Shown piece after piece: positions 44,047-53,575 of a stretch of DNA of 64,000 nucleotides. How positions within the stretch are numbered: the stretch's first letter is position 1; each line of letters begins with the position of its first letter. Made by a program: the position numbers and the translations under genes. Where the stretch lies: positions 3,596,001 to 3,660,000 of the forward strand of contig NZ_CP031705.1 in NCBI RefSeq assembly GCF_022701255.1. The letters run 5' to 3'. The DNA comes from Microcoleus vaginatus HSN003. Its GTDB lineage: Bacteria; Cyanobacteriota; Cyanobacteriia; Cyanobacteriales; Microcoleaceae. The notes under the pieces were generated by a model that was given only the letters and a program-made list of their open reading frames with translations, searched no databases and was not told where the DNA came from.

Positions 44047-44832
44047 GTGAATCTCAAAACAATGTTAGCGCGTTTTGAAAGTGCATTGGGATACCAAAAT
44101 TTAGCAGAAGAAATGGTCTTGCTGCCGGAGCCAACATTACCAGTTTCTAAGAAATCAAAACCCTCAAAACCGGCCAAAACAATCAATTTTATTGTCGGTT
44201 ACAACAGTTCTCCCCAAAGTCAAGTAGCTCTGGATATTACCCTGTGGATGGCGCATCAAACTCGTTTAGTAACAACTAAAGAAGTCACGGTTCAAGTCGT
44301 CTACGTGATCGACGAAGCGCCAACAAGTTACGGTGAAGATCCTTGCAAATTTGCTGTAGCAAATGCCTTGACTGCAGAGCAGCAAGTCTCTAATTTAGAG
44401 GAAACATTCGCCCTTAATTGTGCAGCGCCTGCGATCGCTTTACCAACCGAAATCCAATCGGTATCCCAGCCAAAAAGTTGGATCGATCCGCATTATTTTC
44501 AAGAAAATTTTGGTCAAAAGAATGAGTATGAGATAGCAGATAAGTTGCTGTGGCAAGCGCGTTGTTTGGCTGAGGAATGGCGCGGTTTATTCAAAGCTCA
44601 TTTACGCATCGGACCGGTTGCTACAGAACTGAGAAACGTGGTGGAATTAGAATCCGCAAATTTACTATTCTTGGGCTGCCATTCGGTCAACCACTCGCTG
44701 GTTAGGGAACTAGGAAATAATTTTCCGTGCTGCGTGCTCGGAATTCCTGCGGCACTCAGCTATCAGATGGATGTTCAGCCTGAAGAAAGTTTGAGCAAGT
44801 TACAGTTGGCTACAGCAATGTCTGCACATTAA
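44047..44832 (+). CDS. Universal stress protein-like (USP fold), last gene of the transporter operon
   Basis: The 261-residue soluble protein opens with a 45-residue leader helix. A Rossmann-like USP core follows: NFIVGYNSSPQSQVALDITLWMAHQT, VQVVYVIDEA, then late ANLLFLGCHSVNHSLVRELGNNFPCCVLGIPAAL. The typical nucleotide-binding G-x2-G-x9-GS/T is not clearly present. A 90-residue insertion separates the two halves. GTG start with AGAGGT 8 nt upstream; 46 bp after the ATPase gene, so cotranscribed. USP domains bind ATP in many bacteria and c-di-AMP in KdpD, which is striking next to a c-di-AMP-type riboswitch, but binding here is only a hypothesis. Confidence 0.7.
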   Translation: MNLKTMLARFESALGYQNLAEEMVLLPEPTLPVSKKSKPSKPAKTINFIVGYNSSPQSQVALDITLWMAHQTRLVTTKEVTVQVVYVIDEAPTSYGEDPCKFAVANALTAEQQVSNLEETFALNCAAPAIALPTEIQSVSQPKSWIDPHYFQENFGQKNEYEIADKLLWQARCLAEEWRGLFKAHLRIGPVATELRNVVELESANLLFLGCHSVNHSLVRELGNNFPCCVLGIPAALSYQMDVQPEESLSKLQLATAMSAH

Positions 44833-44840
44833 ACTTGTTC

Positions 44841-44928
44841 AGCACTTACGCAAAACTATATGTAAGGTTCGCAGTGCAAACCCTACCGCTATAAATTCGT
44901 GCGCTAAACCTTTTTTTGCGTAAGTTCT
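44841..44928. repeat. MITE-like element with ACTTACGCAAAA ends
   Basis: ACTTACGCAAAA (44844-44855) and TTTTGCGTAAGT (44914-44925) form 12-bp terminal inverted repeats around about 60 bp without a gene. The AGCACTTACGCAA end is common in cyanobacterial genomes. It lies between the USP-like gene and its terminator. Confidence 0.75.
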
Positions 44929-44964
44929 ATGTCGAGAAAAAATTAACAATAGTTTCCTCGCTCG

Positions 44965-44999
44965 AAGTCCCAACTACCCGACAAGTGGGACTTTTTTTA
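44965..44999 (+). terminator. Intrinsic terminator of the nrt-like operon
   Basis: AAGTCCCA (44965-44972) pairs with TGGGACTT (44986-44993) and merges into a run of seven Ts (44992-44998). It is about 130 bp after the USP-like stop. Confidence 0.85.
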
Positions 45000-45044
45000 A
45001 TTATTGAGATGTTTAAAATTACTATTAGGGAAAAATATGGTCAC

Positions 45045-45263
45045 TTACCTGATCATAGACAATTCGTTAACTAATTTTATCCTTCCTCGGCACACAGAGC
45101 GCAGGAGCCGATCAATCGAGCGTTTGTCTTCCTCCGTCAAATTTTCGTCAAAAATAGCAGCCATCAAACCGTACCGATCGGCTAGAGTAATGTAGCCATT
45201 ATGATTGACTTCGGCAAACAGCTCGCCCAAAGCAGATGGAATCAGGTTGATAGGAGTTAGCAT
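45045..45263 (-). CDS. Conserved-looking hypothetical protein, 72 aa
   Basis: The ATG at 45263 gives MLTPINLIPSALGELFAEVNHNGYITLADRYGLMAAIFDENLTEEDKRSIDRLLRSVCRGRIKL. The segment EVNHNGYITLADRYGL followed by a helical ending DRLLRSVCRGRIK is familiar from small cyanobacterial proteins of unknown function; it slightly recalls an EF-hand loop but lacks the acidic positions. The frame runs up to 45317, but that part is not family-like. Stands alone between the transporter operon and the peptidase. Confidence 0.6.
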   Translation of the reverse strand: MLTPINLIPSALGELFAEVNHNGYITLADRYGLMAAIFDENLTEEDKRSIDRLLRSVCRGRIKLVNELSMIR

Positions 45264-45501
45264 AGCGATTGATTCTAAAATCGAGGATGGCGCGATCGGG
45301 CGTTTCTGCATTAACAAAAGGCGATCGCACTCTCAAATTTTGTCCGTGTATTGCCTTAAAACCTCTGACAACAAACAGCAAAAAAGTGTGAGAGTAAACA
45401 GTAAAATTTGTGAACGACATCACATTCAATAGGTACGAATTATGGTTAAAGATTGCAGTTGCCTTGGAAGGAAGACAGAGCAACTGCAAACTTAATTTTT
45501 T

Positions 45502-47463
45502 CTAAAGATTGTAAATCTGCACTTCCTCCACCGGTTCAGCTAACTCAAACTTAAACACCCGCGAATAGAAATAGAATTCGCCGTCAAGAGTTCTTTTGAT
45601 ATTTTCCGCGCGGCGAAAACCGTGCTGTTCCCCTTCATAAGCAACATAAGCAACCGGCAAACCTTTAGCTTTCAATATCTCTACCATCATTTCCGCTTGA
45701 TTGGGCGGAACCACTTTATCTTCTAATCCTTGAAAAAAGATAACGGGACAAGATAAACGTTCGGCGGAATGAATAGGCGAACGAGCTACATACAAATCTT
45801 TTCTTTCAGGATAAGGCCCAATCAATCCATCCAGATAGCGCGCTTCAAATTTGTGAGTATCTGTTGCCAAAGCTTCCAAATCGCTAACTCCATAATAGCT
45901 CGCACCCGCCTTAAACACATCGCGGAAAGTAAGAGCGCACAGAGTAGTGTACCCCCCTGCACTGCCTCCGGCGATCGCCATTCTTTCGCCATCAACTAAA
46001 CCTTTTTGAGCTAAATATTTAGCACCGTTAGCGCAGTCGTCAACATCGACAATTCCCCAACTATCTTGCAGTCTTTTTCTGTATTCTCGGCCGTAACCAG
46101 TGCTGCCGCCGTAATTAACATCGAGCACGGCAAAACCGCGACTGGTCCAATATTGAATTTTCAAATTCATGCTGCTAGAAGTAGCAGCAGTTGGGCCGCC
46201 GTGACTTTTAACAACAAGCGGCGGTTTTTCACCCGCAGGCGCTGCGAAATCTTGATTTTTCGGGGGATAGAAGAAACCGAAAGCAGTCAAATTGTTTTCC
46301 GTGGGGAATTCAATTGGTTCCGGTACTGAAAGATAACCCGGATTGATGCTTAAATTGCTTGATTGGCGCAATATTTCTAGTTGATTTGTTGCTAAATTCA
46401 GTTGTACAATAGCAGTAGATTCAGTCGGCGAACTTGCCAGAAAAACAACAGTTTCTCCCCGCGCTTTGACGGAGGAAATATCAGTGTAAGGCGTTTCAAT
46501 TGTTGTCAACTGCTTTGTGGTTAAATCCAGACTCGCTAAATGCCACAGACCTTGCTGAGTGTAGGTGCAAATAATTTGGCTTTCCGAGACAACGGCATAA
46601 GTAGACATTCCAAAAACCCACTGAGGAAGTCCGAACTCAGCCGCCATTTCGCACAAGCTGGTTTCTATCTCTGCTTCTCCCCTTACCAAGGAGGGATTGA
46701 GGGGGGTTCTAGATTGCCAGCGGTAGAAATTCCACCAGTTAGACTTGTCAGAAACAAAATACAAAACTCCATCGGGCGACCATTCCGGTTGAAAAATCGA
46801 CTCATCAACCCCGCCAGCAACTAAGTATTTTTCACCTAAAGAACCGTCAGCAGTAATTTCTGCTACCCACAATTCTGTGCCATCCCACGGCATATTTGGA
46901 TGGTTCCAACAAATCCAGGAAAGTTGAGAACCATCAGGGTTCAAACGAGGGGAAGCATAAAAATCATTACCCTGAGTTAAGATCTGAATATCTTCGCCGT
47001 TATCTAAATTAATGCTAACAATAGTATTGACAGGTTCGCCCTCACCTGCATGGTCTTCGCGCACGCAAATCAGGCGATTTCTTTGCTTGTCAACTATCGC
47101 ATCTGCATAGCGAGAATTAGCAGTAGGTGTCAGAGGTTCTGGTTGAGAATTTAATGTTTGAGTATAAATACGTTGGTCGGCAAAATGAGAAAAATAGACA
47201 ACACCGCCAGCAACTGCAAAAGCAGCGCCTCCGTATTCGTTAACGCGAGTGCGAACATTAAAAGGAGGGGGTGTCACGTCGCTGATTTTACCATCAGGAG
47301 TACGCCGCACGAGGACGCTTCGCCCCGCTTCCGAAGGCCTTCCCTCAACCCAATAAATATCATCGCCGTCAATAGCAATTTGTCCGAGCCCGACAGTTCC
47401 AGAAACAATTAAATCGGAAGAAATAGGTGATTTCCAAGAGCCGTAAGGTGATACTGTATTCAT
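45502..47463 (-). CDS. S9 family peptidase (prolyl oligopeptidase/acylaminoacyl peptidase)
   Basis: The 653-residue serine peptidase has an N-terminal beta-propeller (repeated WSPDGVLYF- and [15 protein letters not shown] strands) and a C-terminal alpha/beta-hydrolase. Catalytic Ser is in [11 protein letters not shown], Asp in [11 protein letters not shown] and His in YEGEQHGFR. No signal peptide, so cytoplasmic. The start at 47463 ([14 protein letters not shown]) is preferred over 47493. A repeat near 46672-46712 codes for the unaligned [14 protein letters not shown] in a propeller loop. Divergent from the nucleoside hydrolase. Confidence 0.92.
   Translation of the reverse strand: MNTVSPYGSWKSPISSDLIVSGTVGLGQIAIDGDDIYWVEGRPSEAGRSVLVRRTPDGKISDVTPPPFNVRTRVNEYGGAAFAVAGGVVYFSHFADQRIYTQTLNSQPEPLTPTANSRYADAIVDKQRNRLICVREDHAGEGEPVNTIVSINLDNGEDIQILTQGNDFYASPRLNPDGSQLSWICWNHPNMPWDGTELWVAEITADGSLGEKYLVAGGVDESIFQPEWSPDGVLYFVSDKSNWWNFYRWQSRTPLNPSLVRGEAEIETSLCEMAAEFGLPQWVFGMSTYAVVSESQIICTYTQQGLWHLASLDLTTKQLTTIETPYTDISSVKARGETVVFLASSPTESTAIVQLNLATNQLEILRQSSNLSINPGYLSVPEPIEFPTENNLTAFGFFYPPKNQDFAAPAGEKPPLVVKSHGGPTAATSSSMNLKIQYWTSRGFAVLDVNYGGSTGYGREYRKRLQDSWGIVDVDDCANGAKYLAQKGLVDGERMAIAGGSAGGYTTLCALTFRDVFKAGASYYGVSDLEALATDTHKFEARYLDGLIGPYPERKDLYVARSPIHSAERLSCPVIFFQGLEDKVVPPNQAEMMVEILKAKGLPVAYVAYEGEQHGFRRAENIKRTLDGEFYFYSRVFKFELAEPVEEVQIYNL
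46672..46712. repeat. In-frame CCCCTTACCAAGGAGGG repeat in the peptidase gene
   Basis: CTTCTCCCCTTACCAAGGAGGGATTGAGGGGGG is a member of the CCCCCTT-A-CTAAGGGGGG repeat family seen in thrB (60542-60722). It encodes [14 protein letters not shown] in the beta-propeller. Confidence 0.75.
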
Positions 47464-47541
47464 ATAGTTGAGGCAGTTGTGTTTCTCGCACAAAAAAATT
47501 AATATTTGTACTTTACACTAATTCAGTTACCGGGAAGCAAA

Positions 47542-48465
47542 ATGTCCAAAAAACTCGTACTAATGGATCACGACGGTGCAGTTGACGACTATCTCTCAGT
47601 CGTGTTGCTGATGACAATGGAGGAAGTCGAAACTCTGGGAGTAATTGTAACTCCTGCGGACTGCTACATTCAACCGGCGGTGAGTGCAACGCGCAAAATC
47701 CTCGATTTGATGGGGCGTTCAGAGGTTCCGGTGGCGGCGAGTACGGTGCGGGGACTCAACCCATTTCCGGTGTTATTTCGGCGAGATTCCTTTGCAGTCG
47801 ATCGACTTCCCATTCTAAATGAAAAAGGAACCATTGAGACGCCGTTAATATCAGAACCCGGACAAAACTTTATGGTGCGAGTTTTGCGGGATGCAGCCGC
47901 ACCAGTCACATTAATGGTAACGGGGCCGTTAACAACAGTAGCGCAAGCTTTAGATATCGCGCCAGAAATTGAAAGCAAAATTCAAGAAATTATCTGGATG
48001 GGAGGCGCCCTCAATGTTATCGGCAATGTTAGCAAAGATATGGAACCCGGACAAGATATGTCGGCGGAATGGAATGCTTACTGGGACCCGATAGCAATCG
48101 AGAGAATTTGGCAAACACAAATTCCCCTTGTCATGTGTCCTTTAGATATCACTAATAATGTACCGCTGACTGTAGAGTTTTCCAATCTCTTAGCAAAACA
48201 GCGCAAATATCCTATTTCCGACTTAGCAGGACAGTGTTATGCCCTAGCAATATCTCAAGATTACTATTTTTGGGACATTTTGGCAACCGCTTATTTAGCA
48301 CATCCCGAATTTTACCAACTGCGAGAATGGAAAACAGAAATTATTACCCAAGGCATCAGCCAAGGACGCACAAAAGTTAAAAGTGGAGGGCGAAAAATTC
48401 ACGCAATGGATAAAGTAGATACCGCCAAATTTTACAATTACATATTAGAACAGTGGGCGAGGTAA
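47542..48465 (+). CDS. Nucleoside hydrolase (inosine/uridine-preferring family)
   Basis: Hydrolyses the N-glycosidic bond of nucleosides to base and ribose. The Ca2+-binding N-terminus is LVLMDHDGAVDDYLSVVLL (DxD-x3-DD; the usual DPG is here HDG), with VTLMVTGPLTTVAQAL and IIWMGGAL typical of the family. Further blocks are AEWNAYWDPIAIERI and CPLDITNNVPLT. 307 residues from the ATG at 47542, which has GGGAAG upstream; the frame extends back to 47506 without a ribosome site. Could feed bases to the cytosine deaminase and salvage enzymes encoded earlier in the window. Confidence 0.9.
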   Translation: MSKKLVLMDHDGAVDDYLSVVLLMTMEEVETLGVIVTPADCYIQPAVSATRKILDLMGRSEVPVAASTVRGLNPFPVLFRRDSFAVDRLPILNEKGTIETPLISEPGQNFMVRVLRDAAAPVTLMVTGPLTTVAQALDIAPEIESKIQEIIWMGGALNVIGNVSKDMEPGQDMSAEWNAYWDPIAIERIWQTQIPLVMCPLDITNNVPLTVEFSNLLAKQRKYPISDLAGQCYALAISQDYYFWDILATAYLAHPEFYQLREWKTEIITQGISQGRTKVKSGGRKIHAMDKVDTAKFYNYILEQWAR

Positions 48466-48622
48466 AAATCACCATATCTGCTAGAAGTGAGCAAAATCTC
48501 AGTACAAAACCCGCCCTGACGCGAATATTTACGCGTTCTTCTCTTCCCTCTCTTTCTCTGCGCCCTCTGCGCCCTCTGCGGTTAAAAAAAAATCTCATCT
48601 ACCAAATGTAAAACATCAAAAA

Positions 48623-49981
48623 ATGCTGCCAGTTCTATCAATTATCCCTTTAGCCCAAACCCCTCCCGCACCTCCAGAAATAATCCAAATTCAAGAAGTG
48701 CGACCTCTCCCCGGACAGTTAGACAACGTACCAGTATTTAACAGCAACAGTCCAGAAGTAGTGCTGCAAGAAGGAATTTTGCTTTCGACATTTCCCCCGG
48801 ATGGTAAAAGATTTCCGGCGGCACATTTAAACTTTCCGTTTCAAGGACGTTTCGACATTTTTGCCCACCACATCGCCCGCGCACCTTCGCCGGAAGATTT
48901 GCGAACCTTGTATCAAGGGGTAATTGTTTATAATCCGGGCAATAAACCAGTAAAATTAGATATATTGCAAGCTGCGAGTTATCTCAGTCAACCCGATGCA
49001 CCTTTTATTGAATTACCGCCGCAAGTCGATAATTCAAACAGTAATATTTACGCCGGGCCAGGAAGCCGCGCTGTCAATGATATTCTCAGAGGAAGGAGAC
49101 AGTCAGAGTTTGGGCCGGGGTTAATTATTCCACCCGGAAAAAGCGAACTGTTGATGAATCATCCGATACCGGTGCGGGGATTGGTACCGCCGCTAAACGG
49201 TAGATCGACCTTGATGCGGTTACGCAGCGATGGTATAGTCTATGTTGCCAGTCTGGCGATGTTTGCCCGACTTGACGGAGAGGAAAACGGGCAGGGAAAC
49301 GAGCGATCGCCCAATTTAGCAGAATGGCAAAACTTATTAGACAATGGTAATATAGCTGGGCCGCGCGATCGAGCTCCCACAGCACCAGAAATCACCGAAG
49401 GTCAACTAATTTACGGCCGAGTTGCCGGTGTAGCATTAGGTTCAGAATGGCGAGCACTTCTCTCAGACAACCCCGCCACATCAAACCTAGCAATTCCCCA
49501 ACCCGGAACAGCATTTTCCTACCCATTAAGCAGTCTCCCGCGCGGAATGCTGGGCACAAATCAAGTGCAAAGTGCGAGAATGCTAGTCCGCTACCCAGAT
49601 ACAGCATACCGCGCCCACGGCAATTACGGAATTCAATACAGTCTCAGCTTGCCGCTGTACAATTCTACCAGCAACAACCAAACTGTCAGTGTCGCAATTC
49701 AAACTCCAATTAAGACAGACAAATTAACTTCAGGAGGACTTAATTTTTTACAACCTCCGGCACCTCAAACTTTTTTTAGGGGGACGGTCAGAGTGCGCTA
49801 TACTGATGACAATAAAGTGCCTCAAACTCGGTACGTGCATTTAGTGCAGCGGCGGGGACAGCAGGGGGAACCTTTGGTAAAATTACAGATGAAATCGGGA
49901 GAAAAGCGACTTGTAGAAGTGGATTTTATTTATCCGCCCGATGCGTCGCCACCACAAGTTTTGACAGTGAAAACAAATTAA
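48623..49981 (+). CDS. DUF3370 family protein
   Basis: The 452-residue product has the cyanobacterial DUF3370 wording: QEVRPLPGQLDNVPVFNSNSPEVVLQEGILLSTFPP, FDIFAHHIAR, YNPGNKPVKLDILQAASYLSQPDAPFI and the long C-terminal beta-rich part ending FIYPPDASPPQVLTVKTN. The start MLPVLSIIPLAQTPPAPPE resembles a short or truncated secretion signal, so it may be periplasmic. Function unknown. The upstream gap has a CTCTGCGCCCTCTGCGGTT repeat (48540-48590). Confidence 0.82.
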   Translation: MLPVLSIIPLAQTPPAPPEIIQIQEVRPLPGQLDNVPVFNSNSPEVVLQEGILLSTFPPDGKRFPAAHLNFPFQGRFDIFAHHIARAPSPEDLRTLYQGVIVYNPGNKPVKLDILQAASYLSQPDAPFIELPPQVDNSNSNIYAGPGSRAVNDILRGRRQSEFGPGLIIPPGKSELLMNHPIPVRGLVPPLNGRSTLMRLRSDGIVYVASLAMFARLDGEENGQGNERSPNLAEWQNLLDNGNIAGPRDRAPTAPEITEGQLIYGRVAGVALGSEWRALLSDNPATSNLAIPQPGTAFSYPLSSLPRGMLGTNQVQSARMLVRYPDTAYRAHGNYGIQYSLSLPLYNSTSNNQTVSVAIQTPIKTDKLTSGGLNFLQPPAPQTFFRGTVRVRYTDDNKVPQTRYVHLVQRRGQQGEPLVKLQMKSGEKRLVEVDFIYPPDASPPQVLTVKTN

Positions 49982-50104
49982 ATTTTAGCGGCTGCTACGG
50001 GTAGGCAGACGCCTACAAAGACAATGCGTAATTAACCAGATTGGTTTTTATTTTTGCGCTGCGCGGACTTGATTTGTCCCTAGTCGGTATTGGCAAAAAA
50101 CAAG

Positions 50105-50488
50105 ATGAAGTTCTCAAAAAAATTCTGGATAGTTGCTTGTTTTGTGTACGTTTTAATTCTTCTCAGTATCATGCTTTTAGCAGCTACAGGGAAATTAGTC
50201 AACTTTCCTCTCGCTCATCCGCCTTATGACAAACTCGGCCACTTCATTTTGTACGGAATAGCATCTTTTTTGTGCCATAGAGCAACTGCCAAAAAAAAGA
50301 TGAATTTGTTTAATTATTCAATTCCTTTCGGACCCGCAATTTTTACCATGTTCACTGCTGCGGAAGAAATGCTGCAAGCAATCTTACCAAATCGCAGTGC
50401 TAGTATTGAAGATTTTTTATTTAGTTTTGGCGGGATTGCAGTTTTTTATTGGATTGGAGAAGTTTGGGATAGAACAAAAGGGCCTTGA
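50105..50488 (+). CDS. VanZ-like membrane protein
   Basis: The 127-residue protein has four predicted membrane helices (FWIVACFVYVLILLSIMLLAAT; LGHFILYGIASFLC; FGPAIFTMFTAAEEMLQ; DFLFSFGGIAVFYWIGEVW) and the VanZ motif YDKLGHFILYG with acidic FTAAEEMLQ and SIEDFLFSFGG. The function of stand-alone VanZ proteins is unclear; some affect envelope charge or lipopeptide resistance. I chose ATG 50105 over TTG 50090. Confidence 0.8.
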   Translation: MKFSKKFWIVACFVYVLILLSIMLLAATGKLVNFPLAHPPYDKLGHFILYGIASFLCHRATAKKKMNLFNYSIPFGPAIFTMFTAAEEMLQAILPNRSASIEDFLFSFGGIAVFYWIGEVWDRTKGP

Positions 50489-50595
50489 GGATATAGAAGG
50501 AAGAAGGAAGAAGGAAGTTCGGCAACGGATTCTGTAACGGATGTAACGGATGTAACGGATGTAACGGATGTAACGGAGGTCAGGAAGAAGGAAGT
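50489..50595. repeat. GGAAGAA and GTAACGGAT repeats
   Basis: Heptamers AGAAGGA, then seven GTAACGGAT-type 9-mers (50530-50578), then AGGAAGAAGGAAG. Near identical to 13775-13830 but with more units: the same compound repeat at two loci differing in copy number. Confidence 0.9.
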
Positions 50596-50627
50596 TTGTA
50601 GGGTGCACAATGCGAACCGATTGACGA

Positions 50628-50741
50628 GTGTCATCAACTTTTGTCAATGGTGATTCTGCCAGCACGGCTAAAGAGATATTTGCAGCACAAACGGGAGCAA
50701 CTGTCAATATGCTGGCTGCTGCTGCCGCAGTTAAAATTTAA
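50628..50741 (+). other. Short open stretch, possible gene remnant
   Basis: A frame from GTG 50628 to TAA 50741 encodes about 37 residues ending TAKEIFAAQTGATVNMLAAAAAVKI. The amphipathic composition and position after a repeat suggest the tail of a lost gene, but I cannot name it. The remaining gap to 50811 holds only a TTTTTT..AAAATT stretch. Confidence 0.25.
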
Positions 50742-50811
50742 TCTTTTTTGAACTTTTTTAAAATTAGCAATTTACCGGGATTTCCCATCTCGACAATGTG
50801 TTTGAGAGCGT

Positions 50812-52406
50812 TTAATCACTCTCTTCCAAAAAGGTTTGTACTCGACCGCTCGGTCGCAAAACAACTCTAATTTTCGGGTTTTTCCCATTAGAAACGGCAG
50901 AAACAAACGGCTCGCCGGCTAATGGCATATTAGCTTGCTCGATATAATCTGCTGCTGCTTTTCCCATCGGCACAATACTTTGAATTGACCCATTTTCATC
51001 GATCAGCACGCTGTATTCCAAAGTTTGTTCCATTCCTTCTGGAGGCTTCCAGCGTTCCTCAAAGTAAGTTCTAGCTTCTGAAACTTGAGGAATTGTATCA
51101 AATAAAGTGTGGTTTTTTTTGCTCGCCGCGGCCTGGTTGTTGTCCTCGGACTCGGTGGTTGGTTGAGCATCCTCAAGAGGTGGGAGCTCGGTACTGGCGG
51201 GGGGGACAATCGGCTCGATGGGGCTGGGGAAGGGCTGCGGCGGGGGAACGGGAAATCGGGAAGCAGACAGCGAGGGGGGCAGGGGGGCGGTACGGCGGGA
51301 GCTAGTCTCGGCGGTAGGGGGGGCAGGACGTAGGGTACTGGTGCGGGTGCTTGGGGGGCGGAAATGGGCGGTTCTTCGGGGGCGGGAATAGTGATTGTTT
51401 GCCCTTGAGGGAAAGCTGGGGCGCTCTGTGGGGCGCTGGCTGCGCTGCCGTTGGCGGGAAATAGCAGGGGTGGCTGCTGGATGGGGCTGGGTCTGTTGCT
51501 GGGGGGATTTGGGGCGAGGGCGATGGGAGGTAAGCTGGGGCTGGGGGAGGCGGCGGTGTTGATAGGCGGGGGCGGCAGGGGCGGTAAACCGGGTGTGGCT
51601 GCGGGTGTTGGTGCTGCGGGTGTCGGTACGGCGGGAACTGGACTGGGGGAGACGCCGGCAGCTAGCTGGGGGTTTCCTGGAGCGGTGCTCAATTGTGGAT
51701 TGGCAGGAGCTGTGGCGGGGGCTGTGGCGGTTTGCGGAGAGGTGGCGGATCGATCGAGCATTTTGATAATTCCTGTCGTCAGGCCCGCGCTGGCGACCAT
51801 CATTGCTGCGACCTTGAGCCAGGGTGAGGACAGCGGCCGTCGGGCCTCGCGGTTGAGGTTGGGAAGCGCCATCACTTCGGCGGCGCAGTCATCTAGTGCT
51901 GTGGCCAAGTCAAACAGTTGCAGGGTGCTCAAGGGAACTATCGGCCCGGATTCTACGGCGCTCAAAGAGCCTAAAAACAAGTTGTGGGCGAGCAAGCCGC
52001 GGGGTTCTAAGCGGGGGGGAACCGGAAGGTAGGAGGTGTTGGGGGCGGAAGTTGCTAATTCGGAAGTGTTGACGGCTCGATCGAATATGACGGCGTTACG
52101 CGCTGCTTCGGGCGAGTCTGAACCCGCAGGGATACGGTCTGTTTGAGAGTTGAGGTTGCTTTCCCAATCGCGGGATTCGCCGAGCAAGTTTTGGACGTAG
52201 TTGCTGACAGCTTCGTGGAGAGTTTCGAGTTGAATTCGATCGCCCCTGAGGGTAACGTGTTCGGTATCTGGCAACCTGGGGTCGTCGAGTCGCAGCTCAA
52301 AACTTAAAGATTTAAACACCGGTTGGCCCGCCCAGCGAGAGAGAGGCGAACTTTTGGCTGTAATTTCCAGCGTGCAAGTGGGGGGCGTGTACCGTTTGAG
52401 AACCAT
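50812..52406 (-). pseudogene. DUF4335 family protein, single-base frameshift
   Basis: The 5' frame (52406 down to 51003) encodes the DUF4335 N-terminus MVLKRYTPPTCTLEI...PLSRWAGQPVFKSLSFELRFD-like, a membrane helix near residue 205 (WLKVAAMMVASAGLTTGII) and a long proline/alanine linker. Past about 51290 it goes out of frame. The other frame carries the conserved C-terminus (LEDAQPTTESEDN... TLFDTIPQVSEARTYFEERWKPPEGMEQTLEYSVLIDENG...), open from there to the stop at 50812. One extra C in either six-C run (51274-51279 or 51282-51287) would restore the gene. Either a true frameshift or a homopolymer sequencing error. Partner of DUF3038 just upstream. Confidence 0.85.
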
Positions 52407-52417
52407 AGCAGAAAGTC

Positions 52418-52582
52418 TGTTGACTGTTGACTGTGGACTGTGGACTGTTGACTGTTGACTGTTGACTGTTGACCGTTGACTGTTGTTTAATTCTTAGAGC
52501 CGAAAGTCTGTTGACTACTGACTACTGACTACTGACTACTGACTACTGACTACTGACTACTGACTACTGACTACTGACTGTT
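52418..52582. repeat. Two heptamer arrays, TTGACTG and CTACTGA
   Basis: About nine TTGACTG/TGGACTG units, a GTTTAATTCTTAGxGC spacer, then ten near-perfect CTACTGA units and a second copy of the spacer. It fills the DUF4335-DUF3038 gap. The longest uninterrupted array in the window (CTACTGA, 52508-52576). Confidence 0.92.
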
Positions 52583-52584
52583 GT

Positions 52585-53190
52585 TTAATTCTTAGCGCGG
52601 TCTAGAAGAGCCAGCCAGAGGCGGCGGTGGCCACCGGGACTGCTGTAAAACAGCAAATCGATCAGGAGTTTGAGGGCCAAATCAGTCAACTCTCGGGCCG
52701 ATAAATTTTCTGCATCTTCCATGCGCGAGCCATAAGTGTTGCTGAACCTGTCAATATAATCTCCCAACAAAGCGATGGTGTGAGGTTCGCGGTTTTGCTC
52801 GGCCATTTGTTCGAGCAAAGCAACAGCGCGGCGGATTAAAGGTTGGTGCTGTTTTGCCAAATGACAGCTTATCAAAACGAGCGATCGAGCTTCCTCCACA
52901 TCGAGTTTTTTGCGCCCTCCGTGGCCCTTCCGCAGCGGGTTAGATTGGCGCAGCCGCCACAAAGCTACCCGATCGGCTACCATTGGCTCTAAATTCAGTT
53001 CGGATGCTACCTTGAGCATCGCCTCTGAGCCAATTTCTGCCAGTGCTTCTAGGGCCAACAGCACTAAATCCAGTTGGGCTTTAATGTTGTCCAACTGGGT
53101 AGGTTCTGGTGCTTTTTGGGTCAATTCTTCCCAGTTGGGAGATGGGCCCGTTTCGTTTGTGGGAGCGGAGGACTTTACGGTCGAGCGCAT
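52585..53190 (-). CDS. DUF3038 family protein
   Basis: The 201-residue helical protein is recognisable by LDNIKAQLDLVLLALEALAEIGSEAML, ELNLEPMVADRVALWRLRQSNPLRK and the ending LTDLALKLLIDLLFYSSPGGHRRLWLALLD. DUF3038 and DUF4335 genes are usually adjacent in cyanobacteria, as here, and their products may work together; the function is unknown. No signal or membrane segment. Upstream to 53505 I find no gene. Confidence 0.87.
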   Translation of the reverse strand: MRSTVKSSAPTNETGPSPNWEELTQKAPEPTQLDNIKAQLDLVLLALEALAEIGSEAMLKVASELNLEPMVADRVALWRLRQSNPLRKGHGGRKKLDVEEARSLVLISCHLAKQHQPLIRRAVALLEQMAEQNREPHTIALLGDYIDRFSNTYGSRMEDAENLSARELTDLALKLLIDLLFYSSPGGHRRLWLALLDRAKN

Positions 53191-53505
53191 GGCTTCAGCA
53201 CGGGAAATTTAAGACAGGTTGAGGCAGGATATCAAACAGTATGCAGTGATAAAAGCTTTGCGGCCTGTGGGCAACAGCACATCTGTTGATTTGTCTCCAT
53301 AGCTCGTTGCTTTGATTCCGGCAATCCTAACTGCTGGACGGAGTTGCGGGCTAAAAGTTGCGGTTTCAAGTTCGATCGATCACAATCCGCAAAACCCATA
53401 GATTTTCACCCCTAACCATGCTACGCCACAGAGTGACCGAAATCAAATCAGTGCTTTGAAACTATCGGGACTTATATCAATGCAAAGATCCTAGCGCTCT
53501 CGAAT

Positions 53506-53539
53506 GCTACTTATAGTCTGTCGCTACTTATAGTCTGTC
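53506..53539 (+). promoter_or_regulatory. Tandem operator (C-boxes) of the restriction-modification system
   Basis: GCTACTTATAGTCTGTC occurs twice in direct succession (53506-53522, 53523-53539), a perfect 17-bp tandem. Each contains the palindromic core ACT-TAT-AGT, the form of operator bound by controller (C) protein dimers. A TATAGT at about 53544 could be the -10 of the C gene, and the sites lie just upstream, where a self-activating C protein would bind. Confidence 0.75.
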
Positions 53540-53575
53540 AGATTATAGTTGTCATTGCTTCATCTGGCGCCATCT

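Noticed and set aside
51451..52032. A 193-codon glycine-rich plus-strand frame
   Set aside because: Complement of the Pro/Ala-rich linker of DUF4335.
53191..53505. Search for a gene between DUF3038 and the controller boxes
   Set aside because: Frames here are short and featureless; the stretch appears to hold only promoters.
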